Below, piece by piece: positions 1 through 8,979 of a DNA stretch of 64,000 nt. How positions within the stretch are numbered: position 1 is the stretch's first letter; each line of letters opens with the position of its first letter. The DNA is taken from assembly GCA_051649305.1 (NCBI GenBank), contig JBOFGV010000095.1:1-64000 (forward strand), in the 5' to 3' direction. Position numbers and translations under genes: made by a program. Source of the stretch: JADCCX01 sp051649305 (GTDB lineage Bacteria > Pseudomonadota > Alphaproteobacteria > Rhizobiales > Beijerinckiaceae). The notes under the pieces were generated by a model, which was given only the letters and a program-made list of their open reading frames with translations, was not told where the DNA came from and made no database searches.

Positions 1-363
1 GAACCAGTAGGCGATGTGATCAGCACAATGCCCCGGCGTATCGAGCACGGTCGCCACCAGCGAACCAACCTTGACGCTGTCCCCTTCGCTGACGACCTGA
101 TCCACCACAGGCACGCCGGTGGATTTGCGCGGAGCCACCACGCGGCAGCCAAAGCGTGCCTTGAGGGCTGGAATGCCTTCGATGTGGTCAAAATGCTCGT
201 GGGTGACGAGAATATCGGTTAGTTTCCAGCCGGTCTCGTTCAAGCCCTTCATAATGGACGCTTCATCTGGCGCATCAAGGGCCGCTGTCGCCCCCGTTTT
301 GGGATCATGGATGAGGACAGAAAAATTATCCGTGCGGCTTAAATATTGACGTATCATAGCCAT
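1..363 (-). CDS. Metallo-beta-lactamase-fold hydrolase, glyoxalase II-like (3' end outside window)
   Basis: Reading leftward from an ATG at 363, the frame stays open to the window edge, so the C-terminal part is missing. The protein (about 121 residues seen) has the zinc-binding motif THEHFDH near residue 54, which defines metallo-beta-lactamase-fold hydrolases, followed by a DTPGHCADH segment carrying another expected histidine ligand. This arrangement fits hydroxyacylglutathione hydrolases (glyoxalase II), which hydrolyse S-D-lactoylglutathione in the cytoplasm. The divergent methyltransferase neighbour fits the usual alphaproteobacterial gloB context. Another MBL-fold thioesterase cannot be excluded from a partial sequence. 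Confidence 0.8.
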   Translation of the reverse strand, partial: MAMIRQYLSRTDNFSVLIHDPKTGATAALDAPDEASIMKGLNETGWKLTDILVTHEHFDHIEGIPALKARFGCRVVAPRKSTGVPVVDQVVSEGDSVKVGSLVATVLDTPGHCADHIAYWF

Positions 364-425
364 GCTTCACCTTTGGATGTGGTATCTGTAAACACTGTCT
401 CTCTGCTACACGGTCAAGGCAAAGC

Positions 426-1166
426 ATGTCCATCGACATCGTCGATCTTCGCAGTTTCTACGCCAGCCCGCTCGGCGAGGTGACGCGCGACCTGTTGCTG
501 ACGGCGATACGCAATCGCTGGGAAAACCTCAACGGCATGGTGGTGATGGGCCTTGGCTATGCCACGCCCTATCTCGGCCCGTTTCGCGAGGAAGCGATCC
601 GCAGCATTGCCATGATGCCCGCCGCACAAGGCGTGGTGAACTGGCCCTCCAGCGGCTTGTCGTCCTCCACGCTGGTGGATGCAGACCAGTTGCCGCTCCG
701 GGATGGTTCGGTTGACCGGATTATTCTCGCCCACAGCCTTGAAACAGCGCATCAGCCTGCCGCCCTGCTGGCGGAATTGTGGCGCGTGCTGTCACCGGGT
801 GGACGGCTGATCGTGATAGCGCCGAACCGCGCTGGCCTCTGGGCGCGCATGGACCTGACGCCCTTTGGCCATGGCCAACCATTCAGTCGCGGGCAGATCA
901 CGGCCTTGATGCGCCAGGCTCTGTTCACGCCGGTGCACTGGGGTGAGGCGCTTTATGTGCCGCCGGTGAAAAAGCGCCTCTTGCTGAAATCCGCCAAGGC
1001 CTGGGACCGCGTTGGCAGAGCGCTCGGTCTGCCATTCGCAGGTGTGCATGTAATTGAAGCCACAAAGCAGGTGTTTCAGCCCGCTGTGCTCAAGAAGTTT
1101 GCCCGCTCGCTGCAGCAGGCTGAACCATCGCTGGTTCCCACCAACCGGTCCGCTGTCAGCGAGTGA
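426..1166 (+). CDS. Class I SAM-dependent methyltransferase
   Basis: A 246-residue protein with a Rossmann-type methyltransferase core. The SAM-binding loop reads VVMGLGYATPYL near residues 38-49, and DQLPLRDGSVDRIILAHSLE supplies the acidic and post-motif regions typical of Methyltransf_11 proteins. AAGG lies six bases upstream of the ATG. It is divergent from the gloB-like gene, a common alphaproteobacterial pairing. The substrate is unknown. Its 3' end overlaps the convergent L,D-transpeptidase gene by 11 bases. Confidence 0.85.
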   Translation: MSIDIVDLRSFYASPLGEVTRDLLLTAIRNRWENLNGMVVMGLGYATPYLGPFREEAIRSIAMMPAAQGVVNWPSSGLSSSTLVDADQLPLRDGSVDRIILAHSLETAHQPAALLAELWRVLSPGGRLIVIAPNRAGLWARMDLTPFGHGQPFSRGQITALMRQALFTPVHWGEALYVPPVKKRLLLKSAKAWDRVGRALGLPFAGVHVIEATKQVFQPAVLKKFARSLQQAEPSLVPTNRSAVSE

Positions 1167-1668
1167 CCGTGACGACGGTGCCGACACGCACCTGATCAAA
1201 CAAGTGCACGATATCCTCGTTCAGCATGCGTATGCAGCCGTAGGAAGCAGCTGTGCCAATGGAGCCGCGCATGGAAGCGCTGGTGCCGTGGATGGCGTAT
1301 TCTCCCGGCAGCGACAGTACGCGCGCTCCCATGGGATTGGTTGGATCACCGGCCTCGATCACGTCTGGCAGCCATGGCCGGTCTCGCTTCACAGAGCGCG
1401 GCGGGGACCAGGCGACCTGATGATACTTGGCGACGATGGCGGTGCGGCCAGACCATTGCTTGCCTGCCTTGCCGACGGCCACGCGGTAGCGCAAGGCGGT
1501 GCCATCTCCCAGCACGAGATAGAGCTTGCGCTCGCTCTGGCGGACGACAATTTCACCGGCGTGATGAGGGCCCGAGAACAGCACCCGCTCGCGCGCCTGC
1601 GCTGTGCCAACGCCAATCGTAAAAACAGCGGAGAATGCCGCCGTAACTGCCAAGCCGGATTTACGCAT
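1156..1668 (-). CDS. Exported L,D-transpeptidase (YkuD domain)
   Basis: About 170 residues with an N-terminal signal peptide (MRKSGLAVTAAFSAVFT, ending at an AQA-type cleavage site). The YkuD catalytic signature is present as HGT followed by SYGCIRM, giving the nucleophilic cysteine and the conserved histidine. Enzymes of this family make 3-3 peptidoglycan cross-links or attach proteins to murein in the periplasm. I chose the ATG at 1668 because AAGG sits eight bases upstream and the signal peptide begins there; an upstream in-frame ATG at 1695 would add nine residues. Confidence 0.88.
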   Translation of the reverse strand: MRKSGLAVTAAFSAVFTIGVGTAQARERVLFSGPHHAGEIVVRQSERKLYLVLGDGTALRYRVAVGKAGKQWSGRTAIVAKYHQVAWSPPRSVKRDRPWLPDVIEAGDPTNPMGARVLSLPGEYAIHGTSASMRGSIGTAASYGCIRMLNEDIVHLFDQVRVGTVVTVTR

Positions 1669-1767
1669 GATACGCACCTTACAAAACCGGTGCATTGTGA
1701 TGCATCAGGCTTCAACAGAGGTGAATCATGCGCGAGTTTTCATAACTGTGGTTAGCAAGTCTTTGCT

Positions 1768-2652
1768 TCACGCCGCCTGCATGAAAGCCGTGACTGCAGC
1801 CACCGTTGTTGGCGCATAGAGGATGCGCCTGTGGCCAAGCCCCGGCATAGGCTGCATGGTCACAAAGGTTCCGGCTTTTGCCAGTGTTTCGGCACTGGAG
1901 AAAGCCACTTCCTTGTCATCGGGCGCATGCAGCACCAGCGTTTTGACCTTTGCTGAGCGCAGAAGGTGCTCTCCTTCAAAAGTGTCAAGAGCCCGACCAG
2001 CAAGGCGCATCACATTGGCGTTGAAATGTGCATGTCCCCGCTCTGACAAGCCGACTGTATCGCCAAACCAGCGGAACAGCGCTGGCATGGATGACGGCGT
2101 CGCAATCAGCACCAGCCGATCCAGCCAGACTGACGGGAATCCTTCCACAGCACCTGCCACAAAAGAAGTGGCCACTGCACCTCCGAATGAATGGGCGACG
2201 ATGGCATACCATGGGCCAAAACGTTCACGCACAGCATGCAGGGCAGCCACACCCAAGGGCACATGAAGGTGCTTGCCGCTGGACTTGCCATGGGCTGGCA
2301 TGTCTAGCGCCAGCACATCAAAGCCAGCTGATGTCAAAGGTTCAACAAAGGCCGACATAAAAGCCGCCTGCCCGGTCCAGCCATGCACCAGCAGGATTGT
2401 GCCACGTATCTGCGCCTCGCCGGTTCTGAAGAGATAGGTCTCCACCTCTCCGCCCTCAAAAGGCACCCGGGCACGCTCGGACGCTGCCAGACGTGCTTCG
2501 GCCCGCTCTGTCATCTTGCGCTGCTTTTCGTCTACTTTAGCTTTGGGAGGCGTACAGAAGAGTCGGAAGGCCGCATTCCCGGTCATTTTTGGCGCAATGG
2601 CAGAGCCAATCTTGACAAATGGACGAATGACCTTGAGCGCTTGATGTGACAT
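1768..2652 (-). CDS. Alpha/beta hydrolase
   Basis: About 294 residues. LLVHGWTGQ supplies the oxyanion-hole turn, VAHSFGGAV the nucleophile elbow with catalytic serine, and LGHRRI the likely catalytic histidine. The ATG at 2652 is preceded by GAGG at seven bases, better than the upstream starts. It is divergent from a MarR regulator with a perfect palindrome between them, so control by that regulator is likely (inference). The substrate is unknown; lipase, esterase and lysophospholipase relatives all share these motifs. Confidence 0.85.
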   Translation of the reverse strand: MSHQALKVIRPFVKIGSAIAPKMTGNAAFRLFCTPPKAKVDEKQRKMTERAEARLAASERARVPFEGGEVETYLFRTGEAQIRGTILLVHGWTGQAAFMSAFVEPLTSAGFDVLALDMPAHGKSSGKHLHVPLGVAALHAVRERFGPWYAIVAHSFGGAVATSFVAGAVEGFPSVWLDRLVLIATPSSMPALFRWFGDTVGLSERGHAHFNANVMRLAGRALDTFEGEHLLRSAKVKTLVLHAPDDKEVAFSSAETLAKAGTFVTMQPMPGLGHRRILYAPTTVAAVTAFMQAA

Positions 2653-2679
2653 TCTTTGACCTCGCATTAGTTCAATGAT

Positions 2680-2693
2680 GAACATATATGTTC
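2680..2693. promoter_or_regulatory. Perfect 14-bp palindrome, candidate MarR operator
   Basis: GAACATATATGTTC reads identically on both strands and lies between the divergent alpha/beta hydrolase and MarR genes. An additional TTGAACAT half-site follows at 2698-2705. Size, symmetry and position fit a MarR-family dimer site controlling both promoters. Binding by this regulator is inferred. Confidence 0.6.
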
Positions 2694-2720
2694 AATCTTG
2701 AACATTTACAAGGACCATTT

Positions 2721-3215
2721 GTGGGTAACGCTCTGAAACCGGATATGGCAACCGAAGCACAGTTTGATGTGCCATGGGATATGCCGCGCTTTCGCAACTG
2801 GGTTGCCGTTGCCAAGGTTCATGCCTTGGTCGAGAAAGCCATGGGCAACGCGCTTGCTCCGCTTGGTCTTAAACTGCCGCATTATGACATTCTGGCGAAC
2901 ATCTACCGCTATCCGGATTTGACACAGCAGGATCTCGCCAACCGGTTGCTGGTCGGGCGTTCCAACCTATCCATGCTTTTGCCGGAACTGGAAAAGCGCG
3001 GCCTGGTGCTGCGGGTTGCCGACAGCAAAGACAAGCGCGTGCGCCGCCTGCAATTGTCAGAAGAAGGCAAGGTGCTGACCCGTCAGGCGCTAGCGGCACA
3101 TTCCCGGGTCATTGAAAACATGATGCTGGCGCTGGCTGCGGAGGAATGCGAACAGCTGGGGGATTTCATGCGGCGCATAGGCAGCCATATGCTTGGCAGT
3201 GCGGCCAAGCAGTAA
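2721..3215 (+). CDS. MarR-family transcriptional regulator
   Basis: A 164-residue winged-helix regulator. The recognition region includes LTQQDLANRLLVGRSNLSML and the wing has the MarR signature RVADSKDKRVRRLQLSEEGK. I prefer the GTG at 2721 because AAGGA lies six bases upstream and this start leaves the palindrome outside the coding region. An ATG at 2688 would add 11 residues but would put the start inside the palindrome. It probably represses itself and the divergent hydrolase (inference). Confidence 0.87.
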   Translation: MGNALKPDMATEAQFDVPWDMPRFRNWVAVAKVHALVEKAMGNALAPLGLKLPHYDILANIYRYPDLTQQDLANRLLVGRSNLSMLLPELEKRGLVLRVADSKDKRVRRLQLSEEGKVLTRQALAAHSRVIENMMLALAAEECEQLGDFMRRIGSHMLGSAAKQ

Positions 3216-3219
3216 GGCA

Positions 3220-5385
3220 TCAGCCACCAATCAGGCGCTGCAGCAGCGTGCGCTCGTCTTTGGATGGCCCCTGATTTTGCTGGTTGAACCGCAGGGGGCT
3301 TGCATCACCATCAGCCGGGGCAGCAGGTGTAGCAGGGCGCTGTGCAGCCCGCACTGGTGCATTCTGTGGGGTACCCACCGAGCCGGGCGGGAGTATGGGG
3401 CCAGTTGAAGGTATGATGCTACCAGCGCCGCGCCATCCCAATCCGGGCAATCCTGCGACAGCAATATTGGCATGCGCTTCTTTCATGAACCGTTGCCAGA
3501 TATCGACAGGCGGACCGGAGCCGGTGACCTTCTTCATTTCCTCGCCGTCATCATTGCCAAGCCAGACAGCCGTGACGAGATGACCGGTATATCCAACAAA
3601 CCAGGCATCCCTGTGATCCTGCGTTGTGCCGGTTTTACCCGCCGCAGGCCAACCGGGAAGATCAGCTTTTTTGGCTGTGCCCGATACAAGTGTTTCGCGC
3701 AGCATCTGGTTCATCATGCCCGCCTGCTCCAGCGTCATGGTGCGGCCGAGATTGCGGTTCTGGCGGGTGTAGATCACCTTGCCAGACGCGGTTTTCACCT
3801 GAACAATGGCGTGGGGAATGACGGCAGTGCCGCCATTGGCAAAGGCAGCATAGGCGGCGGTCAGTTCCAGCGGTGTCACTTCTGATGTGCCAAGGGCGAG
3901 CGATGGCAAGGCCTGCAACGGCGATGAAATGCCGAGCCCCTGCGCAGTGCGCACGACGCTGCGTGGTCCCACTTCCTGAATCATGCGCACAACAGGTGTG
4001 TTGAGCGAGTGCGCCAAGGCTTTCTGCATTGGCACTTCGCCAAAGAACTCACGTGTATAGTTCTCTGGCTTCCAACCCTTGATGTTGATTGGAGCATCAA
4101 GAAGTGGTGATTCAGGCGTAAACCCGCGCTCGATCGCTGTAAGATAGACAAACGGCTTGAAAGCAGAACCGGGCTGGCGCTTGGCTGCTACCGCGCGGTT
4201 AAACTGGCTTTCGCTGTAGTTGCGCCCACCAACCATCGCACGAACAGCGCCTTCCGGTGTCATGGAGACAATGGCACCCTGCTCGATATCAAGCTTGCTG
4301 CCCTTGCTGTCGAGCTCGCTGACCAGCGCAGCCTCAGCCAATTTCTGCATCGCGGGATCAATGGTTGTGGTGACGATGATATCCTGCTCAACAGAGCCGA
4401 TGAAATCATCAAGCACGTCCATCACCCAGTCTGCGGCATAGTTCATGGAGCCTGCGCCCGCCTGGCGGCGTGATCTTGCTGGCGCACCAAGGGCCACCTT
4501 GGCATCGGCATCCTTGATTGCCCCATCGCGCACCATCGCTGAAATCACGAGGGCCGCACGCTCGGCTGCCCCTTCAGGGTTGCGGTTGGGGGCAAGACGT
4601 GAGGGAGCCTGCACGAGGCCGCCAAGCACAGCGGCTTCCGCAACCGTGACAGAGCGCGCTGACTTACCAAAGTATTTCTGGGAAGCCGCTTCAACACCGT
4701 AGGCACCCGAACCGAAATAAACCCGATTCATGTAAAGTTCGAGGATCTGGTCCTTGCTGAAGTTGCGCTCCAGCCAAAGGGCGAGAATCGCCTCCTGCAC
4801 CTTGCGGGATGCCGTGCGCTCCTGTGTGAGGAACAGGTTCTTCGCCAACTGCTGGGTCAGCGTGGAGCCACCTTCCGACAATCTGCCGCCGGTGATGTTG
4901 CGCATGATGGCGCGGGAAATGCCGATGGGGTCAATGCCGAAGTGGCTGTAAAAGCGCCTGTCTTCAATGGAGACAAAAGCCTGCGGCAGATAGCGCGGCA
5001 GTTCCTTGATGGTGACAGTGCTGCCCCCGGTTTCGCCCCGGTTCGCGATCAAGGTGCCATCACTCGCCAGAATGGCGATGTTGGGCGGGCGCTTGGGAAC
5101 CGCCAACTGGTCAATCGGCGGCAGCTTCATCGCGTGGTAGGCAAAGAACCCCAGCAGGCCGATGAAGGCCCAGACGCCAAGCGTGAAACCCCAGTAGAAC
5201 AACCGTCCGAAGAACGAACGCCCCTGCCGTCTGCTGCCTGAGCGGCCCCGGCCAAACGAGCGGCGGTCACGGCGTGGTGCGGGACGATCATCGTCATGCA
5301 TATCAAAATCATCGCGGCGCGCAGAATCGCGACCTTCGCCATCAAAGCGTGGCTCAATGCGATTTTTATTCCGGGCGCGCGCCAT
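3220..5385 (-). CDS. mrcA: Bifunctional penicillin-binding protein 1A family (glycosyltransferase/transpeptidase)
   Basis: 721 residues. A basic, Arg-rich cytoplasmic N-terminus (1-60) precedes a single membrane helix at about 62-84. The GT51 glycosyltransferase domain shows EDRRFYSH with catalytic Glu at 141 and GGSTLTQQLAKN at 172-183. The transpeptidase domain shows SAFK (407-410), SLN (460-462) and KTGT (584-587). It polymerises and cross-links peptidoglycan at the inner membrane. The C-terminus is Pro/Ala-rich. The PBP1A assignment rests on architecture; 1B or 1C are less likely. Confidence 0.93.
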   Translation of the reverse strand: MARARNKNRIEPRFDGEGRDSARRDDFDMHDDDRPAPRRDRRSFGRGRSGSRRQGRSFFGRLFYWGFTLGVWAFIGLLGFFAYHAMKLPPIDQLAVPKRPPNIAILASDGTLIANRGETGGSTVTIKELPRYLPQAFVSIEDRRFYSHFGIDPIGISRAIMRNITGGRLSEGGSTLTQQLAKNLFLTQERTASRKVQEAILALWLERNFSKDQILELYMNRVYFGSGAYGVEAASQKYFGKSARSVTVAEAAVLGGLVQAPSRLAPNRNPEGAAERAALVISAMVRDGAIKDADAKVALGAPARSRRQAGAGSMNYAADWVMDVLDDFIGSVEQDIIVTTTIDPAMQKLAEAALVSELDSKGSKLDIEQGAIVSMTPEGAVRAMVGGRNYSESQFNRAVAAKRQPGSAFKPFVYLTAIERGFTPESPLLDAPINIKGWKPENYTREFFGEVPMQKALAHSLNTPVVRMIQEVGPRSVVRTAQGLGISSPLQALPSLALGTSEVTPLELTAAYAAFANGGTAVIPHAIVQVKTASGKVIYTRQNRNLGRTMTLEQAGMMNQMLRETLVSGTAKKADLPGWPAAGKTGTTQDHRDAWFVGYTGHLVTAVWLGNDDGEEMKKVTGSGPPVDIWQRFMKEAHANIAVAGLPGLGWRGAGSIIPSTGPILPPGSVGTPQNAPVRAAQRPATPAAPADGDASPLRFNQQNQGPSKDERTLLQRLIGG

Positions 5386-5736
5386 AGTGCTTCAGGCTCT
5401 CTGACAGGAATTCATTATCCTGATACTGAAAATGCCTGATATCACTTTAAGGCGAGTTTAAGGTTGATGGTTAATTGCGTTGAAGGCGCGGAATTCTGCA
5501 CAAAACAGAGGGTCAAAAGCTCAGGACAAGCCGCGCGCGAGCGGAATGAAGGCAAGGATTGTGGCAATCGTCACAATGGCTGCAACGACAAGATGCTGGA
5601 TGCCAGATTTTTGAAGATCGTGATGCATAGTCAAGCCCCGAATCAGTACATTGCCTAAATCGACCTGAAATATGTCTATTTGCTGGCAAAAAAAGGCTGC
5701 CAGTGTGGCCTGCCCCGCCGTTTGCCGCAAAATCAG
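5386..5736. other. Intergenic region between mrcA and an L,D-transpeptidase gene
   Basis: This 351-base stretch holds the presumed mrcA promoter region next to 5385. On the minus strand at 5521-5628 there is a possible 35-residue hydrophobic reading frame, listed separately. I see no RNA gene or strong terminator hairpin. Confidence 0.5.
5521..5628 (-). CDS. Possible small single-helix membrane protein (35 aa)
   Basis: An ATG at 5628 opens a 35-codon frame with a polar N-terminus (MHHDLQKSG) followed by a strongly hydrophobic helix, roughly HLVVAAIVTIATILAFIPLA, and a short Arg-Gly-Leu-Ser tail. That is a typical small inner-membrane protein profile, and a GGGG lies about seven bases upstream. 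I do not recognise a family. It may be chance, and conservation would decide. Confidence 0.4.
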   Translation of the reverse strand: MHHDLQKSGIQHLVVAAIVTIATILAFIPLARGLS

Positions 5737-7143
5737 TTACTGCGGGCGGAAAAGATCCCAAAAACTGCGCTGCGGCGCTTCTACCGGCACGGGGGCTGGC
5801 TCAAACCCACCGGTTGCCTGTGATGGCATTTCACCCTGTTGTGGCTGACGCGGTGCCGAGCGGATGGCTATCGGCTGCCCGCCACCCTTGGAATCAAGAT
5901 CGTAGATATCTGTTCTGAAATGCGCTGTGCCGTCTGGCATGCCGTAGCCTGTGTAATAGGTCCACGCAACCGGCACGGCGCGCGACAGGCGCACATCCCT
6001 GCGCTCGCCTTCTGCTATGGCTTCATCCGTGGCGTTGCGGTCCCAGTTGTTGCCGGAAGCGAGCAGCCAGGTGGCAAGATCACGCACACCGTCTACGCGC
6101 ACACAGCCAGAGGAGTGGAAGCGGTTATCTGCAGCAAAAAGCCCCTTGGACGGCGTATCATGCATGTAGACGGCCAGATGGTTCGGCATATCAATCTTGA
6201 TCTGGCCCAGAGAGTTTCCTGTGCCGGGGTCCTGACGGAGCGTGTAGTTGGCTGCACGCTCAGTGGACCAGTCAATCGAGCGTGGATTGATCTCCTTGCC
6301 GCGGCCATCGAGAATGCGGATCTTGGACCGGGTCAAATAGCCCGGATCCTTCTGCATCTTCGGGATGATATCCTTCTTGATGATCGAGGTGGGCACGGTC
6401 CATGTCGGGTTGAAGTTCACGCTGGTGATGCGCGTTTCAACCGGCGGTGATGCACGGTCTGCCTTGCCGACAATCGCGACATAGCGACGGCGGACTTCCC
6501 CGCTCTCGATCGCTTCAACGGCAGCAGCAGGAATATTGACCACAACGTAGCGCTCACCAAAGCCAAAGCTTGAGGCGCGCATGCGGCCAAGGCTGGCTTC
6601 AAGCTGGCGCAGGCGTGTCTGGGCAGGCACGTTCATGGCTGTCAGCGTTGCGCCGGCCACAACGCCAGTGTCGCGCAATCCGTGGCGGATCTGAAAACGG
6701 CGCACGCCTTCGCGCACGGCTGTCTCACCGGCGCGCAGATCGCCCTCGATGGAGAGACGTTCGCGGATTTGGGCAGCATTGCCCGGAGAAACGCGGCCCC
6801 AGCCGCCATCAGCCACAATGCGGCGGTAGCGGGCGACAGCAGCTTCTGTAGATTCAACGGACTGAGCCGTGAATGTCGGGCGGCTGTCCTTTGGCAAGGC
6901 GGTTGCGCGCACGGGTGCGGGTGGTCGCTTCTTGCGGGCAACACGTCTGGCAGGCTGGGCAGGTTCTGCGCCTGTTGGTGCAACATCAGTTGAAACAGCT
7001 GGCGGTGCTGGCGGCAACGGCTGACCGAAAGAGCCGGACTGCGGAGCCGGCGCTACCGGAGTAAAGCCCTGCGCAAAAACACCTCCGCTTGTGAGCGAAA
7101 GTGCCATTGCTGCGACCAGAAGATGAGAAAATCCCGCTTTCAA
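5737..7143 (-). CDS. L,D-transpeptidase with peptidoglycan-binding domain (YcbB/LdtD-like)
   Basis: 468 residues starting at TTG 7143, preceded by GAGG ten bases upstream; this start gives a full signal peptide (MKAGFSHLLVAAMALSLTSG, cleavage near VFA-Q). A Pro/Ala-rich linker follows, then a peptidoglycan-binding module around RRFQIRHGLRDTGVV, then a YkuD domain with AVYMHDTPSK and the catalytic HSSGCVRV. Long YkuD proteins of this layout form 3-3 cross-links in the periplasm. It is separate from the shorter L,D-transpeptidase at 1156-1668 and lies near the PBP1A gene. Confidence 0.9.
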   Translation of the reverse strand: MKAGFSHLLVAAMALSLTSGGVFAQGFTPVAPAPQSGSFGQPLPPAPPAVSTDVAPTGAEPAQPARRVARKKRPPAPVRATALPKDSRPTFTAQSVESTEAAVARYRRIVADGGWGRVSPGNAAQIRERLSIEGDLRAGETAVREGVRRFQIRHGLRDTGVVAGATLTAMNVPAQTRLRQLEASLGRMRASSFGFGERYVVVNIPAAAVEAIESGEVRRRYVAIVGKADRASPPVETRITSVNFNPTWTVPTSIIKKDIIPKMQKDPGYLTRSKIRILDGRGKEINPRSIDWSTERAANYTLRQDPGTGNSLGQIKIDMPNHLAVYMHDTPSKGLFAADNRFHSSGCVRVDGVRDLATWLLASGNNWDRNATDEAIAEGERRDVRLSRAVPVAWTYYTGYGMPDGTAHFRTDIYDLDSKGGGQPIAIRSAPRQPQQGEMPSQATGGFEPAPVPVEAPQRSFWDLFRPQ

Positions 7144-7245
7144 AGCTGTTTAACCTCATTACCAAGCTGCTTTATCGCACACACAGACCGGCAAGGTCTA
7201 TGCATGTGCGGCATTCCTGCCAATGAGTCACACTTCAGCAACACT

Positions 7246-8397
7246 TTAGTGAATCGTTGGCACAGCAGGCGAACCAAGACCACGCGTGGTTGTGGCCAGC
7301 CAGTCGACAACGCTGCGCAGCGCTTCTTCATTGGTCAGCCCGCGACCGCGTGCATCGGTTTCCAGCGCGATCTGCTGATCGGCGCTGGTGCCAAAACTCA
7401 GAATATCACGCGCTGTTTCAAGCTCTGCGACGCAGTCCAGAGCCACAGCATCTGGCATGACCATATCAATCATTTCAGCAATGATATCCGCCAGCGGGCG
7501 CACTGTTTTTGTAGCAGCATCAATGAAGGCACCATGGATGCCGTGGCGCTGCGCGATCCATTTATTCTCAACCGCAATGGCCCTGTCAGCCGCGCCAATG
7601 TCGCGGTTGAGCGCCTCCTCCCGCACCAGATGGCGCACAAGGCAGCGATAGAGTGCTGCAATGGCAATGGTGTGCTCAACGCGGGTGCAGCTGTCGGCAA
7701 TCCGCAGTTCAAGTGTTGGGTATTTTGCCGATGGCCGGATGGCCCACCAGATATAGCTCTCATCGGGAATGGCGCGGGACTGCACCAGCGCATCGACATA
7801 GCTCTGATAGTCCGCATGATCGCGAAAAAGCTCCGGGATGCCCGTGCGTGGAAGTTCATCATACGCCGCGAGACGATAGCCCATCAGGCCGGTGCGCCGG
7901 GCCTGCCAGTAGGGCGAGGATGTGGAGAGCGCCAGAAAGAATGGCAGGTAAGGCGTCAGGCGACGCATCAGTTCAACACGGCCTGCGGGATCAGGCACAG
8001 ACACATGCACATGCAAACCGCAGACGATGTTTCTGGCACCCAGCATCTGCAACTCATGCATCAAGAGATTGTAGCGCGTCTTGTTGTTGGCGCGCTGGAT
8101 ATCCCAACGGGCCAGAGGATGCGTGCCTGAAGCGCTGACGAGCAGATCATGGTCATCACCAACAGCTGCCAGCAGACGGCGATATCCTGCCAGCAATTCC
8201 TTTGCTGCCCCCATGTCGTGGGAGGGTGGGGTGGCAACTTCTATCTGCGATTGCAGCATTTCAGCCCGCAGTGCATCGGGCAAGACGCGGCTCAGATCGT
8301 TATGAAAACGCTTTGGTACATTTCTCGGCGTGAGCCGCGTTGCCTTGTTGGAGACGAAATATTCTTCCTCAATTCCAAATCGAAAATAATCGAGCAT
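7246..8397 (-). CDS. Carboxylate-amine ligase, YbdK / GCS2 family
   Basis: 383 residues starting FRFGIEEEYFV, the N-terminal acidic metal/ATP-binding strand of the glutamate-cysteine ligase 2 family. NIVCGLHVHVSV is the second family signature, and TLELRIADS a third. Start ATG 8397 has AGGAG nine bases upstream; a longer frame upstream lacks support. The length matches YbdK-type enzymes (about 370-380). These have weak glutamate-cysteine ligase activity or join other carboxylates and amines, and the true substrate here is unknown. The alphaproteobacterial gshA proper is usually a different, larger protein. Confidence 0.85.
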   Translation of the reverse strand: MLDYFRFGIEEEYFVSNKATRLTPRNVPKRFHNDLSRVLPDALRAEMLQSQIEVATPPSHDMGAAKELLAGYRRLLAAVGDDHDLLVSASGTHPLARWDIQRANNKTRYNLLMHELQMLGARNIVCGLHVHVSVPDPAGRVELMRRLTPYLPFFLALSTSSPYWQARRTGLMGYRLAAYDELPRTGIPELFRDHADYQSYVDALVQSRAIPDESYIWWAIRPSAKYPTLELRIADSCTRVEHTIAIAALYRCLVRHLVREEALNRDIGAADRAIAVENKWIAQRHGIHGAFIDAATKTVRPLADIIAEMIDMVMPDAVALDCVAELETARDILSFGTSADQQIALETDARGRGLTNEEALRSVVDWLATTTRGLGSPAVPTIH

Positions 8398-8548
8398 AGG
8401 CTTGTTCTCCTTTGGGGATAACACGCACAGGCGCAAAGCACCCGCACCGGATTTGAGGCGCAGTGTGTCTGAAAATGAGCCTGAAATGGGGCGCTTTACC
8501 GGCACAACGGAGGCCGGGCATGATGTCTGCTAAAGACAAATTCTCTGG

Positions 8549-8974
8549 CTAAACGCGCAGATTCTCGATCATTCTGGCCAAAGTTCCCAAGAACCGCAGT
8601 CTTTCTTCTGTGGTCATGCCCTGCGTTGCGCGCTCGTTGACGGATTGAACCGCTTTTGCCGCTTCGCGATAAAGCGCATGGGCCTTTGGCGTGGCCGTGA
8701 TATGCACAACACGCCTGTCTCGCTCGTCAGCTACACGCAGAATCAGCCTATCCCGCTCCATGCGGGCCAATGTGTTGGCCATGGTTGGTTGCTCGACATC
8801 CAGCCGCTCGGCCAGATCGCGCTGGGTGCGTCTGCTGCCATCCGCCAGATCAATCAGCACCATGAACTGCGCTGGCGCAAGGCCAAGCGGACGCAGGGCA
8901 TTCTGCAGGTTCATCGAGAACAGCCGCGATGCCTGGCTTGCGAGGAAGCCAGCGGACGTCATGCGCGAAACCAC
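8549..8974 (-). CDS. MarR-family transcriptional regulator
   Basis: A 141-residue winged-helix protein with recognition region RTQRDLAERLDVEQPTMANT and wing ILRVADERDRRVVHITATPK. A GTG start at 8974 has AGGG nine bases upstream and lies five bases after the stop of the preceding DUF1192 gene, suggesting coupled translation; the ATG at 8962 is an alternative. Its targets are not evident. The carboxylate-amine ligase gene downstream on the same strand has a separate 150-base leader. Confidence 0.85.
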   Translation of the reverse strand: MVSRMTSAGFLASQASRLFSMNLQNALRPLGLAPAQFMVLIDLADGSRRTQRDLAERLDVEQPTMANTLARMERDRLILRVADERDRRVVHITATPKAHALYREAAKAVQSVNERATQGMTTEERLRFLGTLARMIENLRV

Positions 8975-8979
8975 AGCGC

